Assembly (NCBI RefSeq): GCF_015354405.1
Contig: NZ_JADKYP010000003.1
Coordinates: forward strand, 62,001 to 126,000
Direction: 5' to 3'
DNA length: 64,000 nucleotides
Source of the DNA: Nocardia sp. BSTN01
GTDB taxonomy: Bacteria; Actinomycetota; Actinomycetes; Mycobacteriales; Mycobacteriaceae
Shown here: positions 9,085-18,333 of the stretch, piece by piece
Position numbering within the stretch: the stretch's first letter is position 1
Layout: the number at the start of each line of letters is the position of its first letter
Notes under the pieces: generated by a model
Databases searched by the model: none
What the model was told of the DNA's origin: nothing
The model's input: only the letters and a program-made list of their open reading frames with translations
Made by a program: the position numbers and the translations under genes

Positions 9085-10092
9085 TCAGGCGGCTTTGGTC
9101 TTGGCGCGCTGCGGCTCCGAGCGGTACCGGCTGGCCGGACCGTCGATCTTCAGCAGCTTCCAGACGTTCTTCGAGATCGGGTTCATCAGGCCCAATTCCT
9201 TGGCCAACGCCCGCACGTCGATGAAGTAGTCGGCGAAGGTCTGCTGCGCCTCGGCGGAGCCGTAGAACAGTTCCTTGCGGACGTCCTCCGGGATGTCGAA
9301 CTCCTTGAAGAAGGACTTCGGTGGGGTGGCGATGGACCGGCCGAGAATCCACATCACGATCGGCATGGCCAGCGACAGCACGAACTTCTCGGCCGCATTC
9401 ACCTCGGGCACATGCTTCTTCAGGAATTCGTGCGCGAAGGAGATGTGGCGCGCCTCCTCGGCGACGTGGATCGCCATCACTCCGCGCATGATCGGATGCA
9501 CTTCCTCGCCGGAGCGCAGGATCTGCTTCTGGATGTGGTCGATCGGCTCCTCACCGGCGAGGACCGCCATGAAGAACAGGTTCGGGAACCGGGCGGCGAC
9601 CGGCGCGGCGAAGTAGCGGAGCTTGCGGACCAGCGGGCCCATGCCCGGCACGTCGATGCCGATCCGGTTGACCATCTCCTGGAACATCAGGGTGTGGTTG
9701 TGCTCCTCGATCATCTCGTGGGAGCAGTACCGGAACTCGGGCGAGCCGTTGGGCAGGCTGAAGTTGTGCGTGACCATGCCGCTGATCAGGATCGACTCGA
9801 ACTGCAGGCCGACCTTGGCGACATTGGCCTGGCGGTACTTGCCGAGGGCGATCTTCTGCTCGTCCGACAGCGCCTGATACCAGGGGTGACGCCCCAGCGG
9901 ATCGGCGGATTCCGGAAGAATCCACCGCTTCTCGCCGGCGGTCGCGGCGAAGTCGGGGTTGTCCCAGTCGATGTCGGTGAACGGATCGAAGTGCTTGTTG
10001 ACCGAACCCTCGGACAGCAGGAGCAGCTTCTGGGCGTATTCCATGGCCTCGGCGACCACAGGGTCTACTTCCGGCGTCGCGGCAACGGACAT
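9085..10092 (-). CDS. AurF-like diiron oxygenase
   Basis: 335 residues. Carboxylate/His ligand clusters of an AurF-type diiron centre are visible: EFRYCSHEMIEEHNH, FMAVLAGEEPIDH and HVAEEARHISFAHEFL. Family members oxidise amines or hydroxylate substrates with O2; the substrate here is unknown. ATG 10092 was chosen because the conserved protein starts at MSVAATPE, with GGGAGAGG about 11 nt upstream. An in-frame ATG at 10119 is possible. First gene of the operon with fprB, which probably supplies electrons. An inverted repeat at 10122-10142 sits just upstream. Confidence 0.86.
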   Translation of the reverse strand: MSVAATPEVDPVVAEAMEYAQKLLLLSEGSVNKHFDPFTDIDWDNPDFAATAGEKRWILPESADPLGRHPWYQALSDEQKIALGKYRQANVAKVGLQFESILISGMVTHNFSLPNGSPEFRYCSHEMIEEHNHTLMFQEMVNRIGIDVPGMGPLVRKLRYFAAPVAARFPNLFFMAVLAGEEPIDHIQKQILRSGEEVHPIMRGVMAIHVAEEARHISFAHEFLKKHVPEVNAAEKFVLSLAMPIVMWILGRSIATPPKSFFKEFDIPEDVRKELFYGSAEAQQTFADYFIDVRALAKELGLMNPISKNVWKLLKIDGPASRYRSEPQRAKTKAA

Positions 10093-10121
10093 CCTCGTCA
10101 CAGCCTCTCCCTCTCGCATGG

Positions 10122-10142
10122 GTAACTGTTTCCCATAGTTAC
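10122..10142. promoter_or_regulatory. Inverted repeat upstream of diiron oxygenase, candidate operator
   Basis: GTAACT (10122-10127) and AGTTAC (10137-10142) are exact inverted half-sites separated by 9 bp, 30 bp upstream of the diiron oxygenase start. The spacing fits a TetR-type dimer site. Alternatively it serves the GntR regulator, whose gene lies 230 bp away. Confidence 0.45.
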
Positions 10143-10362
10143 ACCTACAGCGGCGGAGGTCAACACCGGCGACCGGCCCTGCCGGACACGATCGCGCAAC
10201 CCCGCCGATGATCGGCCGTATTCCCAGCTCAGCCGCAACCCAAACAGCATTACCGAGCAGTACTGTGCGGGGCGTCACATCAGTTACGAGGCCGCCACAA
10301 CGCACCGCGAGGGCGGCCCGAACGTGTCCGCACCCACATAGCAATTCATCCCATGTCCCGAG

Positions 10363-10368
10363 TAAGCT
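10363..10368 (+). promoter_or_regulatory. -10 box of leaderless GntR transcript
   Basis: TAAGCT followed by 7 nt and the GTG start at 10376 places the transcription start at or next to the start codon. The same hexamer precedes the PemK-like and nadD genes. Confidence 0.55.
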
Positions 10369-10375
10369 ACAACTT

Positions 10376-11035
10376 GTGTCTAAGACGTATTCAGCCGCTG
10401 AGCGCGCCTACCGGGAGATCAAGGAGCGCATTCTGACCGGCGCGCTGCCCGGTGGAGAGCTGATCAGCGAGGGCGAGATCGCGAACGATCTGGGTACCTC
10501 CCGCACTCCGATCCGGGAGGCATTCCTGCGGTTGGAGACCGAGGGCTGGATGCGGCTGTATCCCAAACGCGGCGCACTGGTGGTCCCGATCCCCTCGCAC
10601 GAGGCCGAGCACGTCGCCCATGCCCGCTATGTCGTGGAGACCGCGGCGGTGCGCGCCCTCACCGCCGACGACCGCCCGCCGCTGCTCGACACACTGCGCG
10701 AATCGCTGACCCGCCAGCGCGAACTCGTCGCGAACCTCGACGCCTCCGACGGACAGGCGCTGTCGCGCTTCGCCACCGAGGACACCGACTTCCATCGCGG
10801 CTATGTGGTCGCGGCGGGCAACCCGCTGCTCACCGGGTTCTACGACTCGCTGCGCGAACGTCAGCGGCGGATGAACAGCGTCGCCCTGCACCGAGCGCCG
10901 ATGAATACCGCCCGCATCGTGGAACAGCATGCGCGGCTGACGGATCTGATCGCCGCCGGAGATACGGGGGCCTTCGATACCGCGCTCGCCGACCATCTGT
11001 CGGGTGTGCACCAGCTCGAACTGAGAGGACTGTGA
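10376..11035 (+). CDS. GntR-family regulator, FadR-type (FCD domain)
   Basis: 219 residues. The GntR winged helix (YREIKERILTGALPGGELIS, then IANDLGTSRTPIREAFLRLE) is followed by an all-helical FCD ligand domain with FHRGYVVAAGNPLL. The GTG start fits the conserved N-terminus and the -10 box 7 nt upstream. The stop overlaps the MFS start (TGATG at 11033-11037), so regulator and transporter are co-translated. The regulator likely senses the compound the transporter moves, probably an organic acid or sugar acid by family habit; not provable here. Confidence 0.88.
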   Translation: MSKTYSAAERAYREIKERILTGALPGGELISEGEIANDLGTSRTPIREAFLRLETEGWMRLYPKRGALVVPIPSHEAEHVAHARYVVETAAVRALTADDRPPLLDTLRESLTRQRELVANLDASDGQALSRFATEDTDFHRGYVVAAGNPLLTGFYDSLRERQRRMNSVALHRAPMNTARIVEQHARLTDLIAAGDTGAFDTALADHLSGVHQLELRGL

Positions 11036-12315
11036 TGACCGCACCGGCCGTCGTCGATTTCCGCCCGGCCCGCGTCGCCACCGCGCCTCGCGTCTGGTGG
11101 GGCGTGGCCGCGGCGATCTTCGCGATCGCCTGGGGCGGAAACGAATTCACCCCGCTGCTGGTGATGTACAAGAACGACGGCCTGCCGGTCACCACCGTGA
11201 ATCTGTTGCTGTTCGAATACGTCCTGGGCATCGTGCCGGCGCTGCTGATCGGCGGACCGCTGTCGGATCGCTACGGCAGACGGCGGCTGATGCGGCCCGC
11301 ACCGCTGATCACCGCGGTGGGATCGACGCTGCTGGCCTTCGGTTCCGGCGTGGTGCCGATGTTGTCGATCGGACGCGTCCTGTGCGGAGTCGGCCTCGGG
11401 CTGGCGATGGCCGTGGGCAGCAGCTGGTTGAAGGAGCTCTCGCAGCCGCCGTTCGGGCCCGCGTCGGCCCCCGGCACCGGGGCACGACGCTCGGCGATGA
11501 GCCTCACCGGCGGTTTCGCCATCGGAGCCGGAGTGGCCGGCGTGCTGGCACAGTGGGCGCCGTGGCCCACCACTTTGGCCTATTTGATCAATGTGGCGCT
11601 GTGCCTGATCGCGGCCGTCTGGGTACTGCGCGCACCGGAAACCGTGGCGCCGCAACCGGTTCGCAAGCCGCTGCGTGACGATCTGCGGATTCCGGCGGCG
11701 GGCCACCGGCGTTTCCGCCGCATCGCACTACCGCTGGCGCTGTGGCTGTTCACCTCGGGTGCGACCGCCTACGCGATTCTGCCGACGCTGGCCGCCGACC
11801 GCATCGCCGCGACGCCCATCGCGTTCTCCGCGTTGATCACGGTGATCACGCTCGGCTGCGGTTTCGCGATCCAGTCGGTGGCGCGGCGGATCGACCTACC
11901 GGGTACCGCGCGGATCGCGGCGCTGTCGCTGGTCCTGACCACGGCCGGCATGGCCGCGTCGGTGTACGCGGCGGCATCGCTGCAGCTGTGGGCCGTCATC
12001 ATCACCGCCGCGGTGCTGGGCCTCGGACTCGGCACCGGCATGGTCGCCGGATTGCAGGAGATCGAGCGGATCGCCCGGCCGGACGATCTCGCCGGGCTGA
12101 CCGCGGTGTTCTACTCGGTGAGCTACCTCGGATTCGGCTCGCCGGCGCTGCTGTCGCTGCTGCACAACGCGCTGCACATCGGCTATCCGGTGATGTTCGC
12201 GGCCGGCGCGGTCATCGCCCTCGGATGTCTTGCGGTGGTACTCAGCAACTATCGCGATCCGGACAGCGCACTCCCCGACGGCACCCGCCGGCAGCGGGTG
12301 CAGTCGCGGGGATAA
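11035..12315 (+). CDS. MFS transporter
   Basis: 426 residues with about 12 hydrophobic segments. The MFS loop motif GPLSDRYGRRRLM lies between helices 2 and 3. The ATG at 11035 overlaps the gntR stop and has GAGAGGA upstream. It ends 25 bp before the convergent second Hsp70-like gene with no clear terminator between. Substrate unknown; the GntR partner suggests regulated uptake or export of a small metabolite. Confidence 0.87.
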   Translation: MTAPAVVDFRPARVATAPRVWWGVAAAIFAIAWGGNEFTPLLVMYKNDGLPVTTVNLLLFEYVLGIVPALLIGGPLSDRYGRRRLMRPAPLITAVGSTLLAFGSGVVPMLSIGRVLCGVGLGLAMAVGSSWLKELSQPPFGPASAPGTGARRSAMSLTGGFAIGAGVAGVLAQWAPWPTTLAYLINVALCLIAAVWVLRAPETVAPQPVRKPLRDDLRIPAAGHRRFRRIALPLALWLFTSGATAYAILPTLAADRIAATPIAFSALITVITLGCGFAIQSVARRIDLPGTARIAALSLVLTTAGMAASVYAAASLQLWAVIITAAVLGLGLGTGMVAGLQEIERIARPDDLAGLTAVFYSVSYLGFGSPALLSLLHNALHIGYPVMFAAGAVIALGCLAVVLSNYRDPDSALPDGTRRQRVQSRG

Positions 12316-12340
12316 TCGTCCGCGTGCGCGGCGGCACACC

Positions 12341-13537
12341 TCAGTGCTGCACGTGCACGATCCCGGCGCCCATGGATTGCGCTCCCGCTTCGTCTCCCAC
12401 CACAGCCGTCGCCGCGAACAGCGCGCCGCCGGCCGCGACCGCGACGGTGACCGCGACCCGGGTCAGGCGGCGGCGCAGCATGCGCGGCGGCTCGGGCCGT
12501 TCCGGCGCCTCGGCGACATCGCCGTCCAGGGCCGATTCGGCGGCGCGGCGCGCGAGAACGGCCGCGCCCTCGGCGATCGTGCGCTCCGGATCCGGGGCGA
12601 CGATCACCGGCCGCGCCAGCGCCGAGGCCAGAACCGCGGCGACTTCGGGCGGGCGGGCGGCGCCGCCGACGACCAGCACACAGTCGATATCGGCCATCGT
12701 GACACGGGCTCGTCCGAGGCATTCGTACACCACATCGAGCGACTCGCGGACGTGCGCGGTGCGCAGTGCCGTGATCGCGGAGTCGGCCACCGACGCCTCA
12801 CCGGCGCGCCAGTCGTCCTGGGCGGCCATCTTCGCGCCGAAGGCGCGGCCACCGAAGGCCGTGGAGCGCAACGGTTCCCCGAGCACCGGACGGGCGGGAG
12901 TGCCGGCGCCGATGCGCACCAGGGTCACGGTCAGCCCGGATCCGCCGAGGTCGTAGACCAGCGCCAAGCCCGGCATCAGCGGCCCGTGCGCCACCGACAG
13001 CCAGGCCGCGGCCGCCACCGGTTCGGCCACCAGGGCGGCATGGGACAACCCGATCGCGTCGAGCGCCGCGCGCAGTTCGAGCACCCGGTCGTCGTCGTAA
13101 CTCACCGGATGTGTCACGGCGACAGCGGTTTCCGGACTGCGAGCGTCGGCGGTGGCCACCACGTGCGCGGACACGTCCGCGACCACGGTGCGTGCCACGG
13201 TCGCCACCAGATCGGCCGCGGACAGTGAACGATGGCGCACGCGCGCGGTGCGTCCGCGCTCGGTCAGATCGGCGAAATCGGTCACGGCACGGCCGTGGCG
13301 CGGGATCCGGCCGACTCGCGCGGCGCCGCTGCTGTCGAAAGTGAGTGTCGTGCGCCAGGTTCCCGGCGCCGTGCGCTGCTGCGGCAGTGCGGATCTCGGG
13401 CCGGAGGCCCGTGCGCGCCGACCGGATTCGCCGGACGCCCCGCGCTTGCGAGCACGTGCGTTCTTTCCGCTCTCAGCAGTATCGATGGCGCACACCGTGT
13501 TGACCGTGCCGATACTCACTCCGAGCCCAACCGTCAT
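12341..13537 (-). CDS. Hsp70-like actin-fold membrane protein, short form
   Basis: 398 residues, paralogue of the protein at 4767-7085 but without the low-complexity tail. It has GVSIGTVNTV near residues 7-15, VYDLGGSGLTVTLV near 194-207 and VLVVGGAARPPEV near 285-297, then a basic stretch and a transmembrane helix (VAVTVAVAAGGALFAATAVV), leaving about 20 residues outside. The phosphate-1 Asp is again Ser and the phosphate-2 Asp is missing, so catalysis is doubtful. ATG 13537 has GAGGGG 7 nt upstream; a GTG lies one codon earlier. Function unknown. Confidence 0.8.
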   Translation of the reverse strand: MTVGLGVSIGTVNTVCAIDTAESGKNARARKRGASGESGRRARASGPRSALPQQRTAPGTWRTTLTFDSSGAARVGRIPRHGRAVTDFADLTERGRTARVRHRSLSAADLVATVARTVVADVSAHVVATADARSPETAVAVTHPVSYDDDRVLELRAALDAIGLSHAALVAEPVAAAAWLSVAHGPLMPGLALVYDLGGSGLTVTLVRIGAGTPARPVLGEPLRSTAFGGRAFGAKMAAQDDWRAGEASVADSAITALRTAHVRESLDVVYECLGRARVTMADIDCVLVVGGAARPPEVAAVLASALARPVIVAPDPERTIAEGAAVLARRAAESALDGDVAEAPERPEPPRMLRRRLTRVAVTVAVAAGGALFAATAVVGDEAGAQSMGAGIVHVQH

Positions 13538-13626
13538 CACAATTCCCCTCGATCGACGAGCGTACGTTCGCTGACATGTCCCGAGCAGGCATCAGGCAAT
13601 CACTGTGCTGAGAACTTGCCAAGCAC

Positions 13627-13644
13627 CGGACAATCAGTTGTCCG
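13627..13644. promoter_or_regulatory. Inverted repeat CGGACAA-N4-TTGTCCG, candidate operator
   Basis: Perfect 7-bp arms around TCAG, 90 bp upstream of the second Hsp70-like start. It could be a dimeric regulator site. No matching dyad was found upstream of the first Hsp70-like gene. Confidence 0.45.
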
Positions 13645-13975
13645 CTCAACCGCCGCACTTCGCGGTGAACCCCTGGACCCCGCAGATATACGCTTTCACC
13701 TGCGGTAACAAATCAGGCAATTCATACGCGCAGTGGACATTTCGCGACACCGACCGACCGGTACGGGTTTGCCGGCAAACGTCCGAATACCCTCGGACAC
13801 CGTATACCGGCGTTCCCGCAACCGTGGGCGCATCCGGCGAAACACTCACTCCCCCACCGCCGCACGAACACCGATGCGCATGGACGAACCCAGGACGGCG
13901 GGTGCGCTCGACAGCGAGCCGGACCGCTACCGATGAATGAGCCCGGCGGATCGAAGGATTCGGTCGCCGAGAACA

Positions 13976-13999
13976 GCCGGCGTCCGTACCACCGCCGGC
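13976..13999 (-). terminator. Hairpin after cysA, possible terminator
   Basis: GCCGGCG (13976-13982) pairs with CGCCGGC (13993-13999) across a 10-nt loop, shortly after the cysA stop. No U-tract follows, so this is tentative. Confidence 0.35.
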
Positions 14000-14007
14000 G
14001 GGCGAGA

Positions 14008-15003
14008 TCAGGCCGCCGGCAGTTCCGGGATGCGGGTGGCGCGGGCGAAGACGGTCTCCCCCTCCGCCAGCCGCAACGCCTCCGCGTCACCGCGCGTGAC
14101 CTGCGCGGTGAACAGATCGCCGGTGGCCGCGTTGCGCAGTTCGAGGCGAACCTCGAAACCCAGGCGGACGACCCGCTCGACGGTCGCGCGGGTGACCCCC
14201 GCCGATTCCGCGGTGCCTTCGTGTTCGGCCAGCGCCATACCGGGATCACGGCCGATGCGAATATCGTGCGGGCGCACCAGATGGCCGTTCAGTTTCGCCA
14301 CCGCACCGAGGAACGACATGACGAATTCGTTGGCGGGACGGTCGTAGACGTCCGCGGGCGTTCCGACCTGTTCGATGCGACCGGCGTTCATCACCGCGAT
14401 CCGGTCGGCGACGTCGAGCGCCTCCTCCTGATCGTGGGTGACCAGCACGGTGGTCACGTGCACTTCCTCGTGCAGGCGGCGCAACCACGTGCGCAGATCA
14501 TGGCGCACCTTGGCGTCCAGAGCGCCGAACGGTTCGTCGAGCAGCAGCACCTGCGGGTCGACGGCCAGTGCCCGCGCCAGCGCCATCCGCTGCCGCTGAC
14601 CACCCGACAGCTGCGCCGGATAGCGATGCTGGAAACCGTCCAGGCCCACGATGCCGAGCAGTTCGTCGACGCGCTTGCGGATTTCGTTCTTCGGCCGCTT
14701 GCGGATCTTCAACCCGAACGCCACGTTGTCGCGCACGGTCATATGTTTGAACGCCGCGTAGTGCTGGAATACGAAGCCGATATCGCGCTTCTGCGGCGAG
14801 ACCCGGGTGACGTCGCGGTCGGCGATGGTCACGATGCCCGAATCCAGCGATTCCAGGCCGGCGATCGAGCGCAGCAGCGTCGACTTCCCGGAACCGGAGG
14901 GACCCAGCAGTGCGGTCAGTTCACCGGAGGGGATGTCCAGGCTGACGTTGTCGAGGGCGGCGAACGAACCGTAACGCTTGTTCGCGTCGGTGACGGTAAT
15001 CAT
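14008..15003 (-). CDS. cysA: Sulfate ABC transporter ATP-binding protein CysA
   Basis: 331 residues. Walker [10 protein letters not shown] (about 35-43), Q-loop VFQHYAAF, signature [15 protein letters not shown], Walker [13 protein letters not shown] and H-loop VTHDQEEAL are all intact, followed by a C-terminal regulatory TOBE-like domain. It powers sulfate/thiosulfate import through CysT and CysW. ATG 15003 overlaps the cysW stop (ATGA), so it is the last gene of the subI-cysT-cysW-cysA operon, as in mycobacteria. Confidence 0.95.
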   Translation of the reverse strand: MITVTDANKRYGSFAALDNVSLDIPSGELTALLGPSGSGKSTLLRSIAGLESLDSGIVTIADRDVTRVSPQKRDIGFVFQHYAAFKHMTVRDNVAFGLKIRKRPKNEIRKRVDELLGIVGLDGFQHRYPAQLSGGQRQRMALARALAVDPQVLLLDEPFGALDAKVRHDLRTWLRRLHEEVHVTTVLVTHDQEEALDVADRIAVMNAGRIEQVGTPADVYDRPANEFVMSFLGAVAKLNGHLVRPHDIRIGRDPGMALAEHEGTAESAGVTRATVERVVRLGFEVRLELRNAATGDLFTAQVTRGDAEALRLAEGETVFARATRIPELPAA

Positions 15004-15809
15004 TTGGCAGTGCCCCGCTTGCGTTCGAGGAGGGTCATCAGGATGAGCGTGACGAGCGCCATGGCCATGAGCAGGGTCGCCGCGCAGTAGGCGCCGAAGG
15101 TGTTGTGGTCGTTGATGTAGCGACCGTGCACCAGCAGCGTCAGGGTCTGGGAAATGCCGGGCAGTCCGGACGACACCATGATCACCGCGCCGAATTCGCC
15201 GAGAGCGCGAGCGACGGTGAGCACGATGCCGTAGGTCAGGCCCCACCGGATGGCCGGCAGGGTGATGCGCCAGAAGGTCTGCCAGCGGTTGGCGCCGAGC
15301 GTCGCCGCCGCTTGTTCCTGATCGTCGCCGATCTCGTGCAGGACCGGGACGACCTCGCTGACCACGAAGGGCAGCGTGACGAAGAGGGTGGCGATCACCA
15401 TGCCGGGCAGGCCGAAGATCACCCGGAAACCGAAACTGTCGAGGCCGCCGAACCAGCCGCCGACACCCCACAGCATGATCAGCGATACGCCGACCACCAC
15501 CGGCGACACCGCGAACGGCAGATCGACCACACCCTGAATCAGCGTGCGCCCCCGGAAGTTTCCGCGCACCAGCGCGATGGCGGTGATGACTCCGAAGACC
15601 ACGTTGAGCGGCACCACGATCGCGACGATCAACAGCGAGAGATTGAACGCCGAGATCGCGGCGGGTGTCGTGATGGAATCGAGGAAGGCGCCGATTCCGT
15701 GCTCGAAGCTGCGCCAGAGAATGATCACCAGCGGAGCCACCAGCAGCACGATCAGATACGCGAGCGCGATCACGCGCAGCGAAATCCGGGACGGGGCGGA
15801 CAGTTTCAT
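15000..15809 (-). CDS. cysW: Sulfate ABC transporter permease CysW
   Basis: 269 residues, about six membrane helices. The cytoplasmic coupling loop [22 protein letters not shown] matches the EAA motif of binding-protein-dependent permeases and docks on CysA. It starts inside the end of cysT (ATGA overlap at 15806-15809) and overlaps cysA by 4 bp, so the three genes are translationally coupled. Confidence 0.94.
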   Translation of the reverse strand: MKLSAPSRISLRVIALAYLIVLLVAPLVIILWRSFEHGIGAFLDSITTPAAISAFNLSLLIVAIVVPLNVVFGVITAIALVRGNFRGRTLIQGVVDLPFAVSPVVVGVSLIMLWGVGGWFGGLDSFGFRVIFGLPGMVIATLFVTLPFVVSEVVPVLHEIGDDQEQAAATLGANRWQTFWRITLPAIRWGLTYGIVLTVARALGEFGAVIMVSSGLPGISQTLTLLVHGRYINDHNTFGAYCAATLLMAMALVTLILMTLLERKRGTAK

Positions 15810-16720
15810 CGGCTGGCCTGTTCCTTGCGGGCGGTGCGTTCGGAGAAGATGCGCAGGATCAGCAGGGTGGCGAAGGAAATCGCCAGCAGCGCCACCGAAA
15901 CCGCCGCCGCGTTCACCGGACGGTCCACCTCGATCTGCTGCTGGATGTACTGCGACGCCACCTGGGTGCGGCGCGGAATATTGCCGCCGATCAGCACCAC
16001 CGACCCGTATTCACCGATGGCGCGCGCGAAGGCGAGGCCACCGCCGGAGATGATGGCCGGCGCGAGCGACGGCAATACCACACGCCGGAAGATGGTCAGG
16101 TTGTTCGCGCCCAGCGAGGCCGCGGCCTGCTCCACTTCCTTGTCCGCCTCGATCAGCACCGGCTGCACCGAGCGCACGACGAACGGCAAGGTCACGAACG
16201 CCAGCGCCACCACCAGTCCCGGCTGGGTGGCGTTCAGGTGGATACCGACCGGGCTCTGCGGCCCGTAGAGCGACAGCAACACGATGCTCGCCACGATCGT
16301 CGGCAGCGCGAACGGCAGATCGATCAGGGCGTTGACGAAGCTCTTGCCCGGGAAATCGTCGCGCACCAGCACCCACGCCACCACCGTGCCCATGACGACG
16401 TTGATCACGGCGACGACCACCGACACGAGGACCGTCACCCGCAGCGCGTCCAGCGCCGCGGGCGCGGTGACCGCGTCCCAGAAGCCGGACCATCCGTCGT
16501 CGAAGGAGTGGATCGTCAGTGCGGCCAGCGGCAACAAGACGATGATGCTCAGCCACAGCACCGTGATCGCGAGCCCGAGCGAGCCGGCCGAGCCGGTGAG
16601 CCGCGACCGCCAGGCCGGGCCGGCGGACTGCTTCTGCTGCTGCTGCCCGGAAACGCCGGGACCAGGGGTCCCGGCGTCGGTACTACTGCCGATATCGGCC
16701 TTCGTACTGCTGTCAGTCAC
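15806..16720 (-). CDS. cysT: Sulfate ABC transporter permease CysT
   Basis: 304 residues. A polar N-terminus of about 45 residues rich in Ser, Thr and Gln (GQQQQKQ) precedes six membrane helices and the EAA loop [22 protein letters not shown]. It forms the membrane channel with CysW. GTG start at 16720, 36 bp after subI. An internal start is possible because the N-terminal extension is low-complexity, but no better-placed start was seen. Confidence 0.93.
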   Translation of the reverse strand: MTDSSTKADIGSSTDAGTPGPGVSGQQQQKQSAGPAWRSRLTGSAGSLGLAITVLWLSIIVLLPLAALTIHSFDDGWSGFWDAVTAPAALDALRVTVLVSVVVAVINVVMGTVVAWVLVRDDFPGKSFVNALIDLPFALPTIVASIVLLSLYGPQSPVGIHLNATQPGLVVALAFVTLPFVVRSVQPVLIEADKEVEQAAASLGANNLTIFRRVVLPSLAPAIISGGGLAFARAIGEYGSVVLIGGNIPRRTQVASQYIQQQIEVDRPVNAAAVSVALLAISFATLLILRIFSERTARKEQASR

Positions 16721-16756
16721 AGTTATCCAGTATTCCGTGCGCTCCGGGCCACCGGA

Positions 16757-17815
16757 TTACTTGGTGGCTTTGTCGTAGAGCACCGCGACGCTGCCGGTGT
16801 TGGGGGTGAACAGATCCTTGTCGACCTGCTTCCACCCGCCCAGATCGGCGATCGTCCACAGCTTCTGCGGCGCCGGGAAATCCTTGCTGTACTGCGCGGC
16901 GACCTGCGGATCGACGGGACGGAAACCGGCCTCCGCCCAGGCCTTCTGACCGGCCTGCGAGTACAGGAAGTCCTTGAACGCGACGGCCGTGGTCGGGTTC
17001 TTGGCGTTCTTCGTCACGGCCACCGGATTCTCGATCTTGAAGGTGGTCGGCGGGATGACGTGTTCGATCGGATCCCCGCTGCGCTCGGAGAAGATCGCCT
17101 CGTTCTCGTAGCTGAGCAGCACGTCACCGGTGCCCTGCAGGAAGGTCTCGGTCGCCTCCCGGCCGGACTTCGGCTGCACCTTGATGTGGTCCTTGGAGAT
17201 CAGCTTGCCCAGGTAGTCCAGGCCCGCCTGCGGATTCTTGCCGCCGGCGCTCTCCGCGGCATAGGGCGCCAGCAGATTCCACTTGGCCGAGCCGGAGCTG
17301 AACGGGTTCGGGGTCACCACCTCGACGCCGGGCTTGAGCAGGTCGTTCCAGTCGTGGATGCCCTTGGGGTTGCCCTTGCGGACCGCGATCACGACAACCG
17401 AACCGAACGGCACGCCCTTGTTGGCGTCGGCATTCCAGTTCGAGTCGACCAGTCCGGCATCCACCAGCCGGGTGATGTCGGGCTCGACCGAGAAGCTGAC
17501 GACGTCGGCCTGTGCTCCGTCCTTCACCTTGCGGGACTGGTCACCGGAGGCGCCGTAGGACTGCTGGATCTGCGCGCCCTTGCCGGCCTCGGTCTTGTTG
17601 AATTCTGCGATCACCTTGTCGTAGCCCGGCTTGGCGACCGAGTAGGCGAACAGCGTCAACTGCCCGCCACCGCTGCTGGCGTTGCCGCCCGCGGTGTCGC
17701 TCGAACCACCACTGCAGGCGGCGGTCAGTCCCACGGCCGCCAGCGCGGTGAGCGCGACGGCGATGCGCCCTCGGCGCACCGAGAACCAGGATCTGCTGGA
17801 CGATCTGCGAGACAT
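16757..17815 (-). CDS. subI: Sulfate-binding lipoprotein SubI
   Basis: 352 residues. An Arg-rich N-terminus and hydrophobic helix end in the lipobox LTAAC (about residues 30-34), then a Sbp-type periplasmic-binding fold (TLFAYSVAKPGYDKVI, PNPFSSGSAKW). It is anchored outside the membrane and delivers sulfate to CysTW. ATG 17815 was chosen for AGGAAAGG 8 nt upstream; an in-frame GTG at 17851 would put that Shine-Dalgarno inside the gene. First full gene of the operon; a leaderless short ORF lies 190 bp upstream. Confidence 0.94.
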   Translation of the reverse strand: MSRRSSSRSWFSVRRGRIAVALTALAAVGLTAACSGGSSDTAGGNASSGGGQLTLFAYSVAKPGYDKVIAEFNKTEAGKGAQIQQSYGASGDQSRKVKDGAQADVVSFSVEPDITRLVDAGLVDSNWNADANKGVPFGSVVVIAVRKGNPKGIHDWNDLLKPGVEVVTPNPFSSGSAKWNLLAPYAAESAGGKNPQAGLDYLGKLISKDHIKVQPKSGREATETFLQGTGDVLLSYENEAIFSERSGDPIEHVIPPTTFKIENPVAVTKNAKNPTTAVAFKDFLYSQAGQKAWAEAGFRPVDPQVAAQYSKDFPAPQKLWTIADLGGWKQVDKDLFTPNTGSVAVLYDKATK

Positions 17816-18004
17816 GGAAGCGACCTTTCCTGCCGCCCGCCACCGGCGCACACTGCTGCCGGGGCGGATGTAACTGTGATTGAGCGGTAGACCTGCCCCG
17901 GTGGATACCGGACAGTGGCGCGTGCGGCAGAGCCGCGGGAAGCGGAGACGCTGCGGAAGAGATGTGCGCCGGTCCGTTGGAGAAGGCGCAGCGTGTCCGA
18001 TCAG

Positions 18005-18097
18005 CTATCGACGACAGTGAATGTCCGCGACGACGAGACAGCCGACCGCGATCAACGCCAATTCATGGCGGACCTGCGGAACAACGCTCGATGACAC
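18005..18097 (-). CDS. Leaderless 30-residue leader peptide upstream of the sulfate transporter operon
   Basis: GTG 18097 to TAG 18005-18007. The peptide starts MSSSVVPQVRHELALIAVG and ends with C, LVVADIH, C, RR, giving two Cys codons (residues 20 and 28) near the stop. A perfect TANNNT box (TAGAGT, 18104-18109) ends exactly 6 nt before the GTG, so the start codon would be the first transcribed base. Leaderless Cys-codon short ORFs upstream of sulfur genes are known cysteine-responsive attenuators in mycobacteria. Between this ORF and subI, CCGGGGC and GCCCCGG (about 17860-17905) can pair. Role here is inference: ribosome progress at Cys codons controls readthrough into subI. Confidence 0.6.
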   Translation of the reverse strand: MSSSVVPQVRHELALIAVGCLVVADIHCRR

Positions 18098-18103
18098 GGG
18101 CAG

Positions 18104-18109
18104 ACTCTA
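18104..18109 (-). promoter_or_regulatory. -10 box of the subI-cysTWA operon
   Basis: TAGAGT on the minus strand, 6 nt before the leader GTG. No good -35 was found 16-18 nt upstream. It would start the transcript at the first base of the leader ORF. Confidence 0.55.
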
Positions 18110-18333
18110 ACAGAGCGCCCGGAACCGCGCGAATCGGTCGAAGAGGAAATCGGCCCGGCCCGGCGAGTCGGCGAAACCCGCCGATGACCAGCGGGAAGTA
18201 TTCATGTTTCGGATTCCTGGCGGTCACCCGACGGCCCCGCAAACGAGATCCGGGGTCCGCGCCGACGGTGGTGAAGACCACAGTCACGCGAACCCCGGGG
18301 TGGGCACGTCCGGCACGAGCCGATCGGGCCGGC

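Larger units (their letters stand above)
13538..14007. other. 470-bp non-coding gap upstream of the second Hsp70-like gene
   Basis: A relatively AT-rich gap between the Hsp70-like start and the cysA stop. It holds an 18-bp dyad at 13627-13644 and a cysA-proximal hairpin at 13976-13999. Open frames here lack coding character. The promoter of the Hsp70-like gene must lie here. Confidence 0.5.

Noticed and set aside
7340-13760. Shared CCGACCGGT motif upstream of both Hsp70-like genes (near 7350 and 13755)
   Set aside because: Only 9 bp, different distances from the starts, and such GC-rich words are expected by chance in this genome.
18052-18066. Four-residue frame MNWR upstream of subI as a leader peptide
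   Set aside because: No Cys codon and no promoter or ribosome binding site; the 30-codon leaderless frame overlapping it fits better.
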